Made by a program: the position numbers and the translations under genes. A DNA stretch of 64,000 bases from JAEMQF01 sp963850525 (GTDB lineage: Bacteria; Pseudomonadota; Gammaproteobacteria; Burkholderiales; Burkholderiaceae_C), in contig CAWKLQ010000011.1 in NCBI GenBank assembly GCA_963850525.1, positions 186,001-250,000 on the forward strand, read 5' to 3'. Under the pieces are notes generated by a model. That model had not been told where the DNA came from. It saw only the letters and a list, made by a program, of their open reading frames with translations, and did not search any database. Shown piece by piece: positions 25,572 through 33,471 of the stretch. Numbering within the stretch: position 1 is the stretch's first letter; each line of letters begins with the position of its first letter.

Positions 25572-26581
25572 GTCGTGAACTCCCAGTGCGTCGGCGGCAC
25601 ACCCGCCACCGGCATGCGCAGTGACTCCAGGCGATCGCCGAGCAGGCAACCGAGCACGCCGGTGCGCAGGTCGGGACCGGCGAAGGCGAGGCTCGAGATG
25701 TTGCGCAGGCGCTGGCTGCGGATGCCGTCGAGGTGCGGTCGGTCCATCGCGTCGGCCTCGTACGCGGCCTCGACCCAGGCCAGATGCGCCGGGTCGGCGT
25801 CTTCGAGCCAGAGGGTTTGGCGACCGTCGGGCGCGACGCGGATCAGGCGGTTGCTGACGATGCTGGTGACCCAGGCGTTGCCGCCGACGTCGAACGCCAC
25901 ACCGTCGGGGAAGGTCCCGGGACCAAATTCGCAAACCACTTCTTTCGCGCCGAGGTCTCCATTCGCCTGCAGCGCAAAGCGCGACAAGCGGCGCGCGAAA
26001 GTTTCATTGACGTAGAGCCAACGGCCACTCGGATGCCTTGCCACTTCGTTGGTATAGCCCAGTCCGTCGGCCACGACACGCGCGCCACGGGCAGTGACGC
26101 GCACGATGAAGCCATCATTGCAGTTGCGCCGGTAGCCGAGCGCACGGGGCTGCAAGCGCGTGCTGACGGTGACCCAGGCACCACCATCGGCGTCGAGCAG
26201 CACGAAGTTCGTCGGCGGCAAATCGACGCCGTCGGCCGCACGCAACCAGGGCGTGACGCGACCATCGCGGTCGAGACGGAAAACACCCCCCTCGGTCGCG
26301 CCGAGGTGGGTGACGAGGAACGAGCCGTCCTGCTGCAGCGCGATGCCGTTGGGTTTCAGCGCGAGGCCATCGGGGCCTGGCCCGGCATAGAGCGCCTGGC
26401 GACCGTCGGGCCGCAAGTGCGCGACGCCGCCGCGCCAGTCGGCGCTGAAGAGGTCGCCTGCCTGCGTCGCCAGCACGCACTCCGGCCGCACCAGACCGGT
26501 GCCGAGCCCGGTGTCGGCGAGCTCGGACTTTTGCATCAGATGCGTTGTTGCATTCATCAATGAATACGTTAACGCACGCAT
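25568..26581 (-). CDS. SMP-30/gluconolactonase-like lactonase (LRE family)
   Basis: Six-bladed beta-propeller hydrolase; relatives open sugar lactones. 337 residues from the ATG at 26579-26581, which has GAAGG 5 bases upstream; in-frame ATGs at 26557 and 26536 are alternatives. Propeller metal-binding features are RPECVLATQAGDLFSADWRG (Glu near the N-terminus), LKPNGIALQQDG (Asn), GYTNEVARHPSGRWLYVNETF and GTFPDGVAFDVGGNAWVTS (Asp). It is the first gene of the TRAP cluster, consistent with a lactone intermediate. Confidence 0.84.
   Translation of the reverse strand: MRALTYSLMNATTHLMQKSELADTGLGTGLVRPECVLATQAGDLFSADWRGGVAHLRPDGRQALYAGPGPDGLALKPNGIALQQDGSFLVTHLGATEGGVFRLDRDGRVTPWLRAADGVDLPPTNFVLLDADGGAWVTVSTRLQPRALGYRRNCNDGFIVRVTARGARVVADGLGYTNEVARHPSGRWLYVNETFARRLSRFALQANGDLGAKEVVCEFGPGTFPDGVAFDVGGNAWVTSIVSNRLIRVAPDGRQTLWLEDADPAHLAWVEAAYEADAMDRPHLDGIRSQRLRNISSLAFAGPDLRTGVLGCLLGDRLESLRMPVAGVPPTHWEFTT
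26541..26576. promoter_or_regulatory. 36-bp interrupted dyad, candidate GntR operator
   Basis: TGCGTT (26541-26546) pairs with AACGCA (26571-26576), and the inner ATTCAT (26552-26557) pairs with ATGAAT (26560-26565), all around the same centre at 26558/26559. The dyad lies at the very 5' end of the TRAP-cluster operon and overlaps the first codons of the SMP-30 gene. Its position next to a GntR gene supports an autoregulatory operator. Confidence 0.5.
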
Positions 26582-26698
26582 TCGACCTTCTCAACGCGGG
26601 TTTTCCCGCGCCCGGGGACTCAGCAGCCATGCGGACGAGGCGCGCGGCAGATGGGGGCGCTCGCCGCCGCCGCCACCGGCCATGCGAACATTCCCGCC

Positions 26699-27604
26699 AT
26701 GCACGCCAAGCCCGCCGCTGGCCCGCCAGACCACGCCCCCCTGCGCCGGCGCTGCAACGCGCTGAGGGTCACGCTGGCCGCAGCGCTGTGGGCCCAACTC
26801 ATGGGCTGCGCGGTGGTCGACTACGAACAGCGGCGCTGGATCTTCATGCCCGGCAACCGCAGCTGGGCGCCGGGGCTGGCGGCGGCGCAGGGCATGGACG
26901 ACGTGTGGATCGCCTACGTGTCAGCGCACCCGGAACACCTGGGCGAACCGGTGCGCCTGCACGGCCTGTGGCTGCCGCAACCCGACCCCGCAGCACCGGT
27001 GCTGCTGTTCCTGCATGGCGTGCACTGGGACGTGCGCGCCAGCGCGCCGCGCATGCGCCAGCTGCACGCGCTGGGCTTTTCGGTGCTGGGAATCGACTAC
27101 CGCGGCTTTGGCCGCAGCAGCGAGGCGATGCCCTCCGAAACGCTCGTCGCCGAAGACGCACGCGCGGCGTGGGACTGGCTGGCGCGCACCCACCCGCAGT
27201 CGCGCCGCTATGTCTTCGGGCACTCGCTGGGCAGCGCAATTGCCGTGCAGCTCGCGCACGATGTGGCCGATGAAGCCGGCTTGATCGTCGAGGGCGCATT
27301 CACCTCGGTCGCCGATGTCTTCCGCAGCACGAGCTGGGGTTGGCTGCCGATCACCGGGCTGATCACGCAGCGCTTCGACGCCGGCGCGCGCATCGCCCAG
27401 GTCGGCTCACCGGTGCTGGTGGTGCATGCCAGCGAAGACACGATGATCGCGCCCCAGCTCGGGCGCGCGCTCTACGAGCTCGCGCTGCCGCCGAAACGCT
27501 TTGTGCTCGTGCCGGGCGCCGTGCACGAAAACGCCGGTGCGGTCGGCGCGCAGCAATACTTTGAGGCGCTGCGCGATCTGTTCGGCCTGGGCAGCGCGCC
27601 GTAG
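26699..27604 (+). CDS. Alpha/beta hydrolase, probable lipoprotein or membrane-anchored
   Basis: Alpha/beta-fold hydrolase of the BEM46/ABHD-like type, about 301 residues from the ATG at 26699. An N-terminal hydrophobic stretch ends ALWAQLMGCAVVDYEQRR, which looks like a lipobox (L-M-G-C). Catalytic pieces: LLFLHGVHWDVRAS as the oxyanion loop, VFGHSLGSA as the nucleophile elbow, ASEDTMIAP for the Asp and PGAVHENAGAV for the His. It is divergent from the SMP-30 gene; an in-frame ATG at 26651 would add 16 residues. Confidence 0.8.
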   Translation: MHAKPAAGPPDHAPLRRRCNALRVTLAAALWAQLMGCAVVDYEQRRWIFMPGNRSWAPGLAAAQGMDDVWIAYVSAHPEHLGEPVRLHGLWLPQPDPAAPVLLFLHGVHWDVRASAPRMRQLHALGFSVLGIDYRGFGRSSEAMPSETLVAEDARAAWDWLARTHPQSRRYVFGHSLGSAIAVQLAHDVADEAGLIVEGAFTSVADVFRSTSWGWLPITGLITQRFDAGARIAQVGSPVLVVHASEDTMIAPQLGRALYELALPPKRFVLVPGAVHENAGAVGAQQYFEALRDLFGLGSAP

Positions 27605-27641
27605 CCGCGCCTTTGAACCGCTGGACCCCGGCCGGCGTGCA

Positions 27642-29351
27642 TCACCCGGTCGGCCACTCCACCGCACCGGAATGCGTCACCGCCCCCAGGTGCGCCGGCC
27701 CGACGAGCTTGGCGTATTTCTCCAGCACGCCCGCCAGCCGCTCGGTGGTGCGCGGCTTCCATGCGGCGCGGCGCTGCGCGATTTCTGAATCGCTCGCGAG
27801 CCAATCGAGCGTGCGCTTTTCGCCGTCGATGCGGATGCGGTCGCCGCTGCGCAGCAGTGCGATCGCGCCGCCGAGCGCCGCCTCCGGACCGATGTAACCC
27901 ACCATCAAGCCGCGCGTCGCGCCGGAAAAACGCCCGTCGGTGAGCAGCGCGACTTTTTCGCCCATGCCTTGGCCGTAGACGAGCGCGGTGACGCCGAGCA
28001 TCTCGCGCATTCCGGGGCCGCCCACCGGCCCTTCGTTGCGGATCACGAGCACTTCGCCGGCAGCGTAGGCGCGCGCCGTAACAGCGGCAAAGGCGTCTTC
28101 CTCGCACTCGAAGACCCGCGCCGGGCCTTCGAAGATCGAGCTCTTCAGGCCTGCGACCTTGATCAACGCCCCGTCGGGCGCGAGGTTGCCCTTGAGCACG
28201 ACGACGCCGCCCGTGGCGAGCAGCGCCTGCTTGGAGCTTCGCACCACGTCGCCGTCGGGAGCGCCAACTCCGGCGAGCTCTTGCGCGAGCGTTCGGCCCG
28301 ACAGCGCGAGCGCGTCGCCGTGCAGGTAACCACCGTCGAGCAGTGCTTTCAGCACGACCTGCACGCCGCCCACGCGGTGCAGGTCGATCGCGAGGTATTT
28401 GCCACCGGGTTGCAGGTTCGCGATCAAGGGGGTGCGCGCAAACACGTCGGCGACGTCGTCGAGCGTGAAGCGAATTCCCGCTTCGTGGGCGATCGCCGGC
28501 AGGTGCAGGCCGGCGTTCGTCGAGCCGCCGGTGGCGGCCACCGCCGCGGTCGCGTTTTCGAGCGACTTGCGCGTCACCAGATCGCGCGGCAGCGGGCCGC
28601 CTTGCAGCACGAGTTCGGCCGCGCGCCGGCCCGCCTGCCGCGCGAGCGCGAGGCGCTGCGAATACGCCGCGGGCAGCATCGCCGAGCCGGGGATCGCGAG
28701 GCCCAGCGTCTCGGCGACCATCGCCATCGTGTTCGCCGTGAACTGGCCCGGGCACGAGCCGAGCGTGGGCGCACACGCGTGGCCGAGTTCTTCGAGTTCG
28801 GCTTCGCTCATCGTGCCGTTCAAGACCGCGCCGACGCCTTCGTACGCGGTGAGGATGGTCACGTCCTGATCCCGCCAGCGCCCCGGCAACATCGCGCCGC
28901 CGTACACGAAGACGCTCGGGCAGTTGAGGCGCACCATCGCCATCATCACGCCGGGCAGCGTCTTGTCGCAGCCGGCAAAACCCACTAACGCGTCGTAGCA
29001 GTGGGCGCGCATCACGGCTTCGATCGAATCGGCGATCAGCTCGCGCGACACCAGGCTCATGCGCATGCCGCGGTGGTTCATCGACACGCCGTCGGACACC
29101 GAAATCGTCGTGAAAGGCACGGCGATGCCCTGCCCAGCGGCGACGCCCAGGCGCGCCGCGTCGGCCTGGGGACCAAGCGACATCGAACACGGCGTGTTCT
29201 CGCCGTGCTGGCTGACGATGCCGACCATCGGCTTGCCGAAGTCCTCGTCACTCATGCCGACGGCGCGCAGAAAGGCGCGGTGCGGCGTGCGGTCCAGGCC
29301 TTGCTGGATGAAGCTCGAGCGCAGTGGCTTGTTCTTCTTGGCGTCGGTCAT
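27642..29351 (-). CDS. ilvD: Dihydroxy-acid dehydratase family protein
   Basis: Fe-S dehydratase of the IlvD/EDD family, 569 residues; IlvD dehydrates 2,3-dihydroxy-isovalerate in valine and isoleucine synthesis. Cluster cysteines are in LVGFAGCDKTLPGVMMAMVR and ACAPTLGSCPGQFTANTMAM. Other marks are KSLENATAAVAATGGSTNA and LLTDGRFSGATRGLMVGYIGPEA. The ATG at 29349-29351 has GGAGAGTGC upstream. Paralogues of this family also act on sugar acids (e.g. arabonate), so the housekeeping role is probable rather than certain. Confidence 0.88.
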   Translation of the reverse strand: MTDAKKNKPLRSSFIQQGLDRTPHRAFLRAVGMSDEDFGKPMVGIVSQHGENTPCSMSLGPQADAARLGVAAGQGIAVPFTTISVSDGVSMNHRGMRMSLVSRELIADSIEAVMRAHCYDALVGFAGCDKTLPGVMMAMVRLNCPSVFVYGGAMLPGRWRDQDVTILTAYEGVGAVLNGTMSEAELEELGHACAPTLGSCPGQFTANTMAMVAETLGLAIPGSAMLPAAYSQRLALARQAGRRAAELVLQGGPLPRDLVTRKSLENATAAVAATGGSTNAGLHLPAIAHEAGIRFTLDDVADVFARTPLIANLQPGGKYLAIDLHRVGGVQVVLKALLDGGYLHGDALALSGRTLAQELAGVGAPDGDVVRSSKQALLATGGVVVLKGNLAPDGALIKVAGLKSSIFEGPARVFECEEDAFAAVTARAYAAGEVLVIRNEGPVGGPGMREMLGVTALVYGQGMGEKVALLTDGRFSGATRGLMVGYIGPEAALGGAIALLRSGDRIRIDGEKRTLDWLASDSEIAQRRAAWKPRTTERLAGVLEKYAKLVGPAHLGAVTHSGAVEWPTG

Positions 29352-29406
29352 GCACTCTCCGGGGCAGGGTTCGGGCAAGGGCCCGAGCCGCAGTGTGCAC
29401 GAAACG

Positions 29407-29422
29407 CCGCCGCGCGCGGCGG
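29407..29422. terminator. GC-rich palindrome between the SCO gene and ilvD
   Basis: A perfect 16-base palindrome made only of G and C lies 24 bases beyond the SCO stop. It could form a stem with a GCGC loop and stop the nir transcript before ilvD. There is no T-run, so the call is weak. Confidence 0.3.
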
Positions 29423-29445
29423 TGCCCCGCGCCTGTACCCTACCG

Positions 29446-30024
29446 CTAGGGCGCGGCCAGAACGGCGCGAACCCGGCTCAGGAACTGCGGATCGACGAGG
29501 CCGCCCGTCTTGCTGCTTCGCGCCGCGACGCGGCCGTTCGCATCGAGCAGCACGAGCACGCCGGTGTGATTGAACTCGCCGTCGGCGAGGGACCGGTAGC
29601 GCACGCCCAGCAGCGCGGCAAGCGCGCGAACGTCGGTGGGGCGCGGCTGCGCGAGCGTCCAGCGCGTCAGGTCCAGGCCGCGCTTGTCGGCAGTGGCCTG
29701 CAGGGCGTCGGGGTCGTCGTGCTGCGGGTCCAGGCTGATCAAGAGCACGCCCAGGTGCTGGCGCTCTGCCGGTGCGAGCTTTCGGTCCAGGTCGAGCACG
29801 GTGTCGATGATCGTCGGGCAGATGAATTTGCACGAGGTGTAGAACATCACGACGAGCTGGGCGCTGCCGCGTTTGGACGCGAGCGTGAAGCGGCGCCCGG
29901 ATTGATCGGTGAGGGGCGCGTCGAGTTGATAAATCGAGTCGCTCGGCAGCGCACTGGGCGCAGCTTGCACGGCGAGCGCGGCCGTCATGAGAAGCAGGGA
30001 AGCGAGGTGGTGCAGCATGTCCAT
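29446..30024 (-). CDS. SCO1/SenC-family copper chaperone or thiol oxidoreductase
   Basis: Periplasmic thioredoxin-fold protein, 192 residues, with an N-terminal signal sequence (MDMLHHLASLLLMTAALAVQ). The copper motif is MFYTSCKFICPTIID (Cys-x3-Cys), and the third ligand His is probably in DGEFNHTGVLVLLDANGR. SCO proteins deliver copper to oxidases. Placed directly after nirV and nirK, it may metallate the copper nitrite reductase or keep its thiols reduced. An alternative ATG is two codons later. Confidence 0.85.
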   Translation of the reverse strand: MDMLHHLASLLLMTAALAVQAAPSALPSDSIYQLDAPLTDQSGRRFTLASKRGSAQLVVMFYTSCKFICPTIIDTVLDLDRKLAPAERQHLGVLLISLDPQHDDPDALQATADKRGLDLTRWTLAQPRPTDVRALAALLGVRYRSLADGEFNHTGVLVLLDANGRVAARSSKTGGLVDPQFLSRVRAVLAAP

Positions 30025-30031
30025 CCCTGGT

Positions 30032-30790
30032 TCAGCGCGCACAACGGAACCCGAGGTTCGCCGTCGCATCGACGCCGTTCAGCGACGACAACATCGCAAC
30101 GCGCATCAGCACCGCGTAGTTGTTGCGGTCGTTCACCGACAGGGCACCGGCGCCGCAAAACTCGAGCTTGTCAGGTGAACCTTGATCACGGTTGTCGGCC
30201 GAGACGAGCAGGGCCGAGAAGTCTTCGGTCCATTCCCACACCAGGCCGTGCAGGTCGCGCACGCCGTAGGCGTTGGGCTTTTGCAGACCCACTGCGTCGA
30301 GTGCGTACTTCGACGGTTTCGCGTACCAGGCGAGGATGCGCTCGCGCCACGCCGGGTCACTGCGTGCGTCGCTGCGTCGCTCGTCGGCCGCGGCTGCGTA
30401 TTCCCATTCCGTCCACGTCGGCAGGCGCACGCCTTGCGCCTTGCAATACGCGTTCGCCGCAAACCAGCTGACCCAGACGACGGGCTGGCGTGCCTTCGCC
30501 ATCGCCCCCAGCCGGTCCGCCGCCGCCCAGTGCGACAGGTAGCGCGACTCGGCGAAGACGCCGGCGATCCGATCCCGCCGCCACTGCGGATGCTTCTTGA
30601 CAAAGGCAAGGAAGTCGGCGTTCGTCACCGGCACGCCCATCAATTGATACGGCGCGACGCGCACGGCGCCGGCGCTGTCTTCGTAGTTCAGGACCGAAGT
30701 GAACTCGCCGCCGGGCAGGCTCGCGTACGGGCCGGCGTGCGCCGCCGCGCTCGCCAGCGCGAGCCCCAGGAGAATGGCGATGCGGCGCAT
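30032..30790 (-). CDS. nirV: NirV-like formylglycine-generating-enzyme-family protein
   Basis: 252-residue protein of the FGE-sulfatase (SUMF1) fold with a signal peptide (MRRIAILLGLALASAAAHA). Fold marks are YQLMGVPVTNADFLAFVKKH, WFAANAYCKAQGVRLPTWTEWEYA, GLVWEWTEDFSA and LGFRCAR at the C-terminus. The copper-binding Cys pair of true FGE is not obvious. NirV genes follow nirK in many denitrifiers and their role is unresolved; here it starts 14 bases after nirK ends, so the name rests on both fold and position. Confidence 0.85.
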   Translation of the reverse strand: MRRIAILLGLALASAAAHAGPYASLPGGEFTSVLNYEDSAGAVRVAPYQLMGVPVTNADFLAFVKKHPQWRRDRIAGVFAESRYLSHWAAADRLGAMAKARQPVVWVSWFAANAYCKAQGVRLPTWTEWEYAAAADERRSDARSDPAWRERILAWYAKPSKYALDAVGLQKPNAYGVRDLHGLVWEWTEDFSALLVSADNRDQGSPDKLEFCGAGALSVNDRNNYAVLMRVAMLSSLNGVDATANLGFRCAR

Positions 30791-30804
30791 GTTGCCCCGC
30801 TTGT

Positions 30805-32325
30805 TCAGTGCTTTGCCGCGACCGGCGCGGGTTGCGCCTTGCGCTGCTGCGCAACCTGGTCTTTCGTCACCTTGCCGCCCGGATTGCCCCAGCTGCCCAA
30901 CACATAAGTCAAGATGTTCGCAATTTCGTCGTCGTTGAGCTGGTTCATCGGCGGCATCACCGAGTTGTAGTCCTGGCCGTTCACTTTGACCGGGCCGCTT
31001 AAGCCTCGCAGCACGACGTCGATGATGCGCTTCGGGTCGCCTGCCAGGTAGTCCGACTTGGCCAGCGGCGGGAAGACCCCCGCCAAACCCGCGCCGTTGG
31101 GTTGATGACAGGTCGAGCAGGTTCCGGCAAAGAGCGCCTGACCCGCCTTCATCTGCTCGGCGATCGTCAGTTCGCCGCTCTTGGCAGACTTCGCCGCCGC
31201 AGTCACCGCAGCCAGGTTCGGCTGGGCGCGGTCGCCGAGGTAGACCTCGTCGACTTCCTTGCCCGAGTAGATCGCCTTGTTCTCCGGGCCGTCGACCTTG
31301 AGGATGGCCAGCGCGCCCTTGTTGAAGGCGCGGAAGATCGAGTGGTCGACGAGCACATAGCTGCCCGGCACTTCGACCTGGAAGTCCATCATCGCCGCGC
31401 CGCCGGCCGGGATCAGCGTCGTCTGCACGTTCTCCTGAAAGCGTGTGCCGCCCTCGAACCAGACCTTGTCGAAGATTTCGCCGATGACGTGAAAGCTCGA
31501 CACCAGGTTCGGCCCGCCGTTGCCGACGTACAGGCGCACCGTCTCGCCGGTTTTGGCGGTGATCGCCTTGTCGCCGGTGAGCGAGCCTTCGGCGCCGTTG
31601 AAGAGCACGTAAGTCGCGTTTTCGTCGATGGCTTTTTGCATGTCGAACGGCTGCTGCCCTTTTTCGCGGTATTTGCCGGTCGTGTAGAAGTCGCCCTGCA
31701 TCACGTAGTACTCGCGGTCGACTTTGGGCAGGCCGCCCGGCGGCTCGACGAGGATCAGCCCGTACATGCCGTTCGCCACATGCATGCCTACCGGCGCGGT
31801 CGCGCAGTGGTAGACGTAGAGGCCCGCGTTGAGCGCCTTGAACGTGAACTGGGATCGATGCCCGGGTGCGGTGAAGCTCGACGCCGCTCCGCCTCCGGGG
31901 CCGGTGACGCCGTGCAAGTCGATGTTGTGCGGCATTTTCGAATCGGGTGCGTTCTTCAAGTGGAACTCGACCGTGTCGCCCTGGCGCACGCGGATGAAGC
32001 TGCCGGGCACCGTGCCGCCGAAAGTCCAGAACGTGTAGCTCACGCCTTCGGAGATCGCCATCTCTTTCTCGATGACTTCGAGCTCGACGATCACCTTGGC
32101 GGGCGCGGTGCGAAGCGTCGGCGGCGGCACGTTCGGCGGGCTCGTCACTACCGCTTTCACGGGCTCGCCCTGAGGCGGACCGAAGTCGCCCTTGCGCGAG
32201 CCGCCGGTGTCGCCCGCTGCAGTTGTCGCTGCGGCGCCGAGGTTTGCTGACGGCGGCGCGGTCTCACGGCTGTTGCAGCCCGCGACCAAGAGCGCGGCGC
32301 ACAGCAGCAAGGGGAAGCTTTGCAT
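30805..32325 (-). CDS. nirK: Copper nitrite reductase with C-terminal cytochrome c domain (three-domain NirK), lipoprotein
   Basis: Periplasmic reduction of nitrite to nitric oxide. 506 residues. The lipobox LLVAGC suggests membrane tethering. Two cupredoxin domains carry type 1/2 Cu ligands: MPHNIDLHG, the YHCATAPVGMHVANGMYG loop (His-Cys-Met) and the late VDHSIFRAFNKGAL. A C-terminal class I cytochrome c has CSTCHQPNGAGLAGVFPPL and the axial Met in NSVMPPMNQL. This is the R. pickettii-type architecture, in which the fused haem passes electrons to the copper. ATG at 32323-32325 with CAGGAG upstream. Confidence 0.95.
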   Translation of the reverse strand: MQSFPLLLCAALLVAGCNSRETAPPSANLGAAATTAAGDTGGSRKGDFGPPQGEPVKAVVTSPPNVPPPTLRTAPAKVIVELEVIEKEMAISEGVSYTFWTFGGTVPGSFIRVRQGDTVEFHLKNAPDSKMPHNIDLHGVTGPGGGAASSFTAPGHRSQFTFKALNAGLYVYHCATAPVGMHVANGMYGLILVEPPGGLPKVDREYYVMQGDFYTTGKYREKGQQPFDMQKAIDENATYVLFNGAEGSLTGDKAITAKTGETVRLYVGNGGPNLVSSFHVIGEIFDKVWFEGGTRFQENVQTTLIPAGGAAMMDFQVEVPGSYVLVDHSIFRAFNKGALAILKVDGPENKAIYSGKEVDEVYLGDRAQPNLAAVTAAAKSAKSGELTIAEQMKAGQALFAGTCSTCHQPNGAGLAGVFPPLAKSDYLAGDPKRIIDVVLRGLSGPVKVNGQDYNSVMPPMNQLNDDEIANILTYVLGSWGNPGGKVTKDQVAQQRKAQPAPVAAKH

Positions 32326-32401
32326 GGAATTCTCCTGGGCGCGGCCCATGGCCGATGGGTTGGGGATGGTCACAGCTTGCGCCATGCCGCACCGTGACCC
32401 C

Positions 32402-32415
32402 TTGATCCACGTCAA
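32402..32415. promoter_or_regulatory. Dnr/FNR-type anaerobox upstream of nirK
   Basis: TTGAT-CCAC-GTCAA at 32402-32415 matches the half-site pattern TTGAT-N4-GTCAA used by FNR/Dnr/NnrR regulators of denitrification. It is centred about 84 bases upstream of the nirK start codon, which fits an activator site once a leader of a few dozen bases is allowed. It predicts induction by low oxygen or nitric oxide. Confidence 0.7.
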
Positions 32416-32450
32416 AGCGCGGCGCGCGCCGCGGCTCGCCCCCTCGCCGG

Positions 32451-33407
32451 TCAGTGGCCTGCGATGCAGGCGTCGAGCAAGGCGTCGATGTCGGCTTCGA
32501 CGCGCAGGCCTAGCGCCCGGGCACGATCGAACGAGCAATCCAGCGGCCAGCGGCCGAATTGCGCATCGAGCGCCGGCTGCGGGGCGTACGAGACGCGTGC
32601 CGGCGCTGCGCGGTCGATGCGGCCGAGCGCCGCGACGATGTCGGCGACGCGCACCGCGAGCGCAGGCGCGGTGAACGCGCGCTGCGCGCCGAGTTCGCTC
32701 GCATCCGCATCGGCGAGCCGGGTCAGGTTGTGCAGCGTGCTCGCGAGCGACGTGAGCCAGAGCGTCGCGTCGGGCCCGACGGGGCAGACGTACGCGCGCC
32801 CGGCGAGCGGCTCACGGATCAAATCGCTGTTGAACGCCGACAGCGCGCCGTTCGCGAGCGGCGGGCGCGGCACCACGCCCGACAGGCGCAAGGCCCGGCC
32901 GTCGATGAAGCCGCGACGCGTGTAGTCGTCGATCAACAACTCGATCGCGCGTTTGTGCGTGCCGTAGCTGAGCGTGGGCAGCGGCTGCGTCAGGTCGTCG
33001 ATGCGCTGCGGCAGCGGCGTGCCGAACACGGCGATCGAACTTGCGTAGATGAAACGGGGAGGCGGCCCGCCGCGTTCGGCTTGCAGCCGGCAACGTTCGA
33101 GCAGCGCGAGGGTCGCGTCGAGGTTGATCCGTTTGCCCAGAGCGAAGTCCGCTTCGGCGCGACCACTCACGATGCCTGCGAGGTGGAACAGCCGGTGCAC
33201 CGGGCGCTCGAACAACTTCTCGATGAGCAGCGGCTCGGCGATGTCGCCGACGATGCATGCGCCCTCGCCGTCCGGGCAGGCGAGGTCGGTCGCGACCCAC
33301 TCATGCATGTCGCGCGAGTTCAACGCCCTGCTGCGCAGATCCCAGCGCAAGCGCTGACCAATGAAACCGGCGGCCCCCGTGATGACGACGCGCCGCATTG
33401 CACTCAT
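32451..33407 (-). CDS. NAD-dependent epimerase/dehydratase, DenD-like
   Basis: Extended SDR, 318 residues. The cofactor motif is VVITGAAGFIGQRLRWDL, with FHLAGIVSGRAEADFALGKRINLD, IYASSIAVFGTPLP and SYGTHKRAIELLIDDYTRRG (catalytic Tyr-x3-Lys). The motif GFIDGRALRLSGVVPRPP and the overall pattern resemble D-erythronate dehydrogenase (DenD). A sugar-acid role is plausible, but there are no matching kinase genes beside it. ATG at 33405-33407; a second ATG lies three codons in. Confidence 0.8.
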   Translation of the reverse strand: MSAMRRVVITGAAGFIGQRLRWDLRSRALNSRDMHEWVATDLACPDGEGACIVGDIAEPLLIEKLFERPVHRLFHLAGIVSGRAEADFALGKRINLDATLALLERCRLQAERGGPPPRFIYASSIAVFGTPLPQRIDDLTQPLPTLSYGTHKRAIELLIDDYTRRGFIDGRALRLSGVVPRPPLANGALSAFNSDLIREPLAGRAYVCPVGPDATLWLTSLASTLHNLTRLADADASELGAQRAFTAPALAVRVADIVAALGRIDRAAPARVSYAPQPALDAQFGRWPLDCSFDRARALGLRVEADIDALLDACIAGH

Positions 33408-33471
33408 GGCGCGCAGTGTGCACGAAGCGGCGCCTGGGGCGTCGCGTCGCGGCTGCGGCATGATGCGCACC

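Noticed and set aside
27642..29351. ilvD as part of the nir operon
   Set aside because: A GC palindrome at 29407-29422 and a separate ribosome-binding site precede it, and the function does not fit denitrification.
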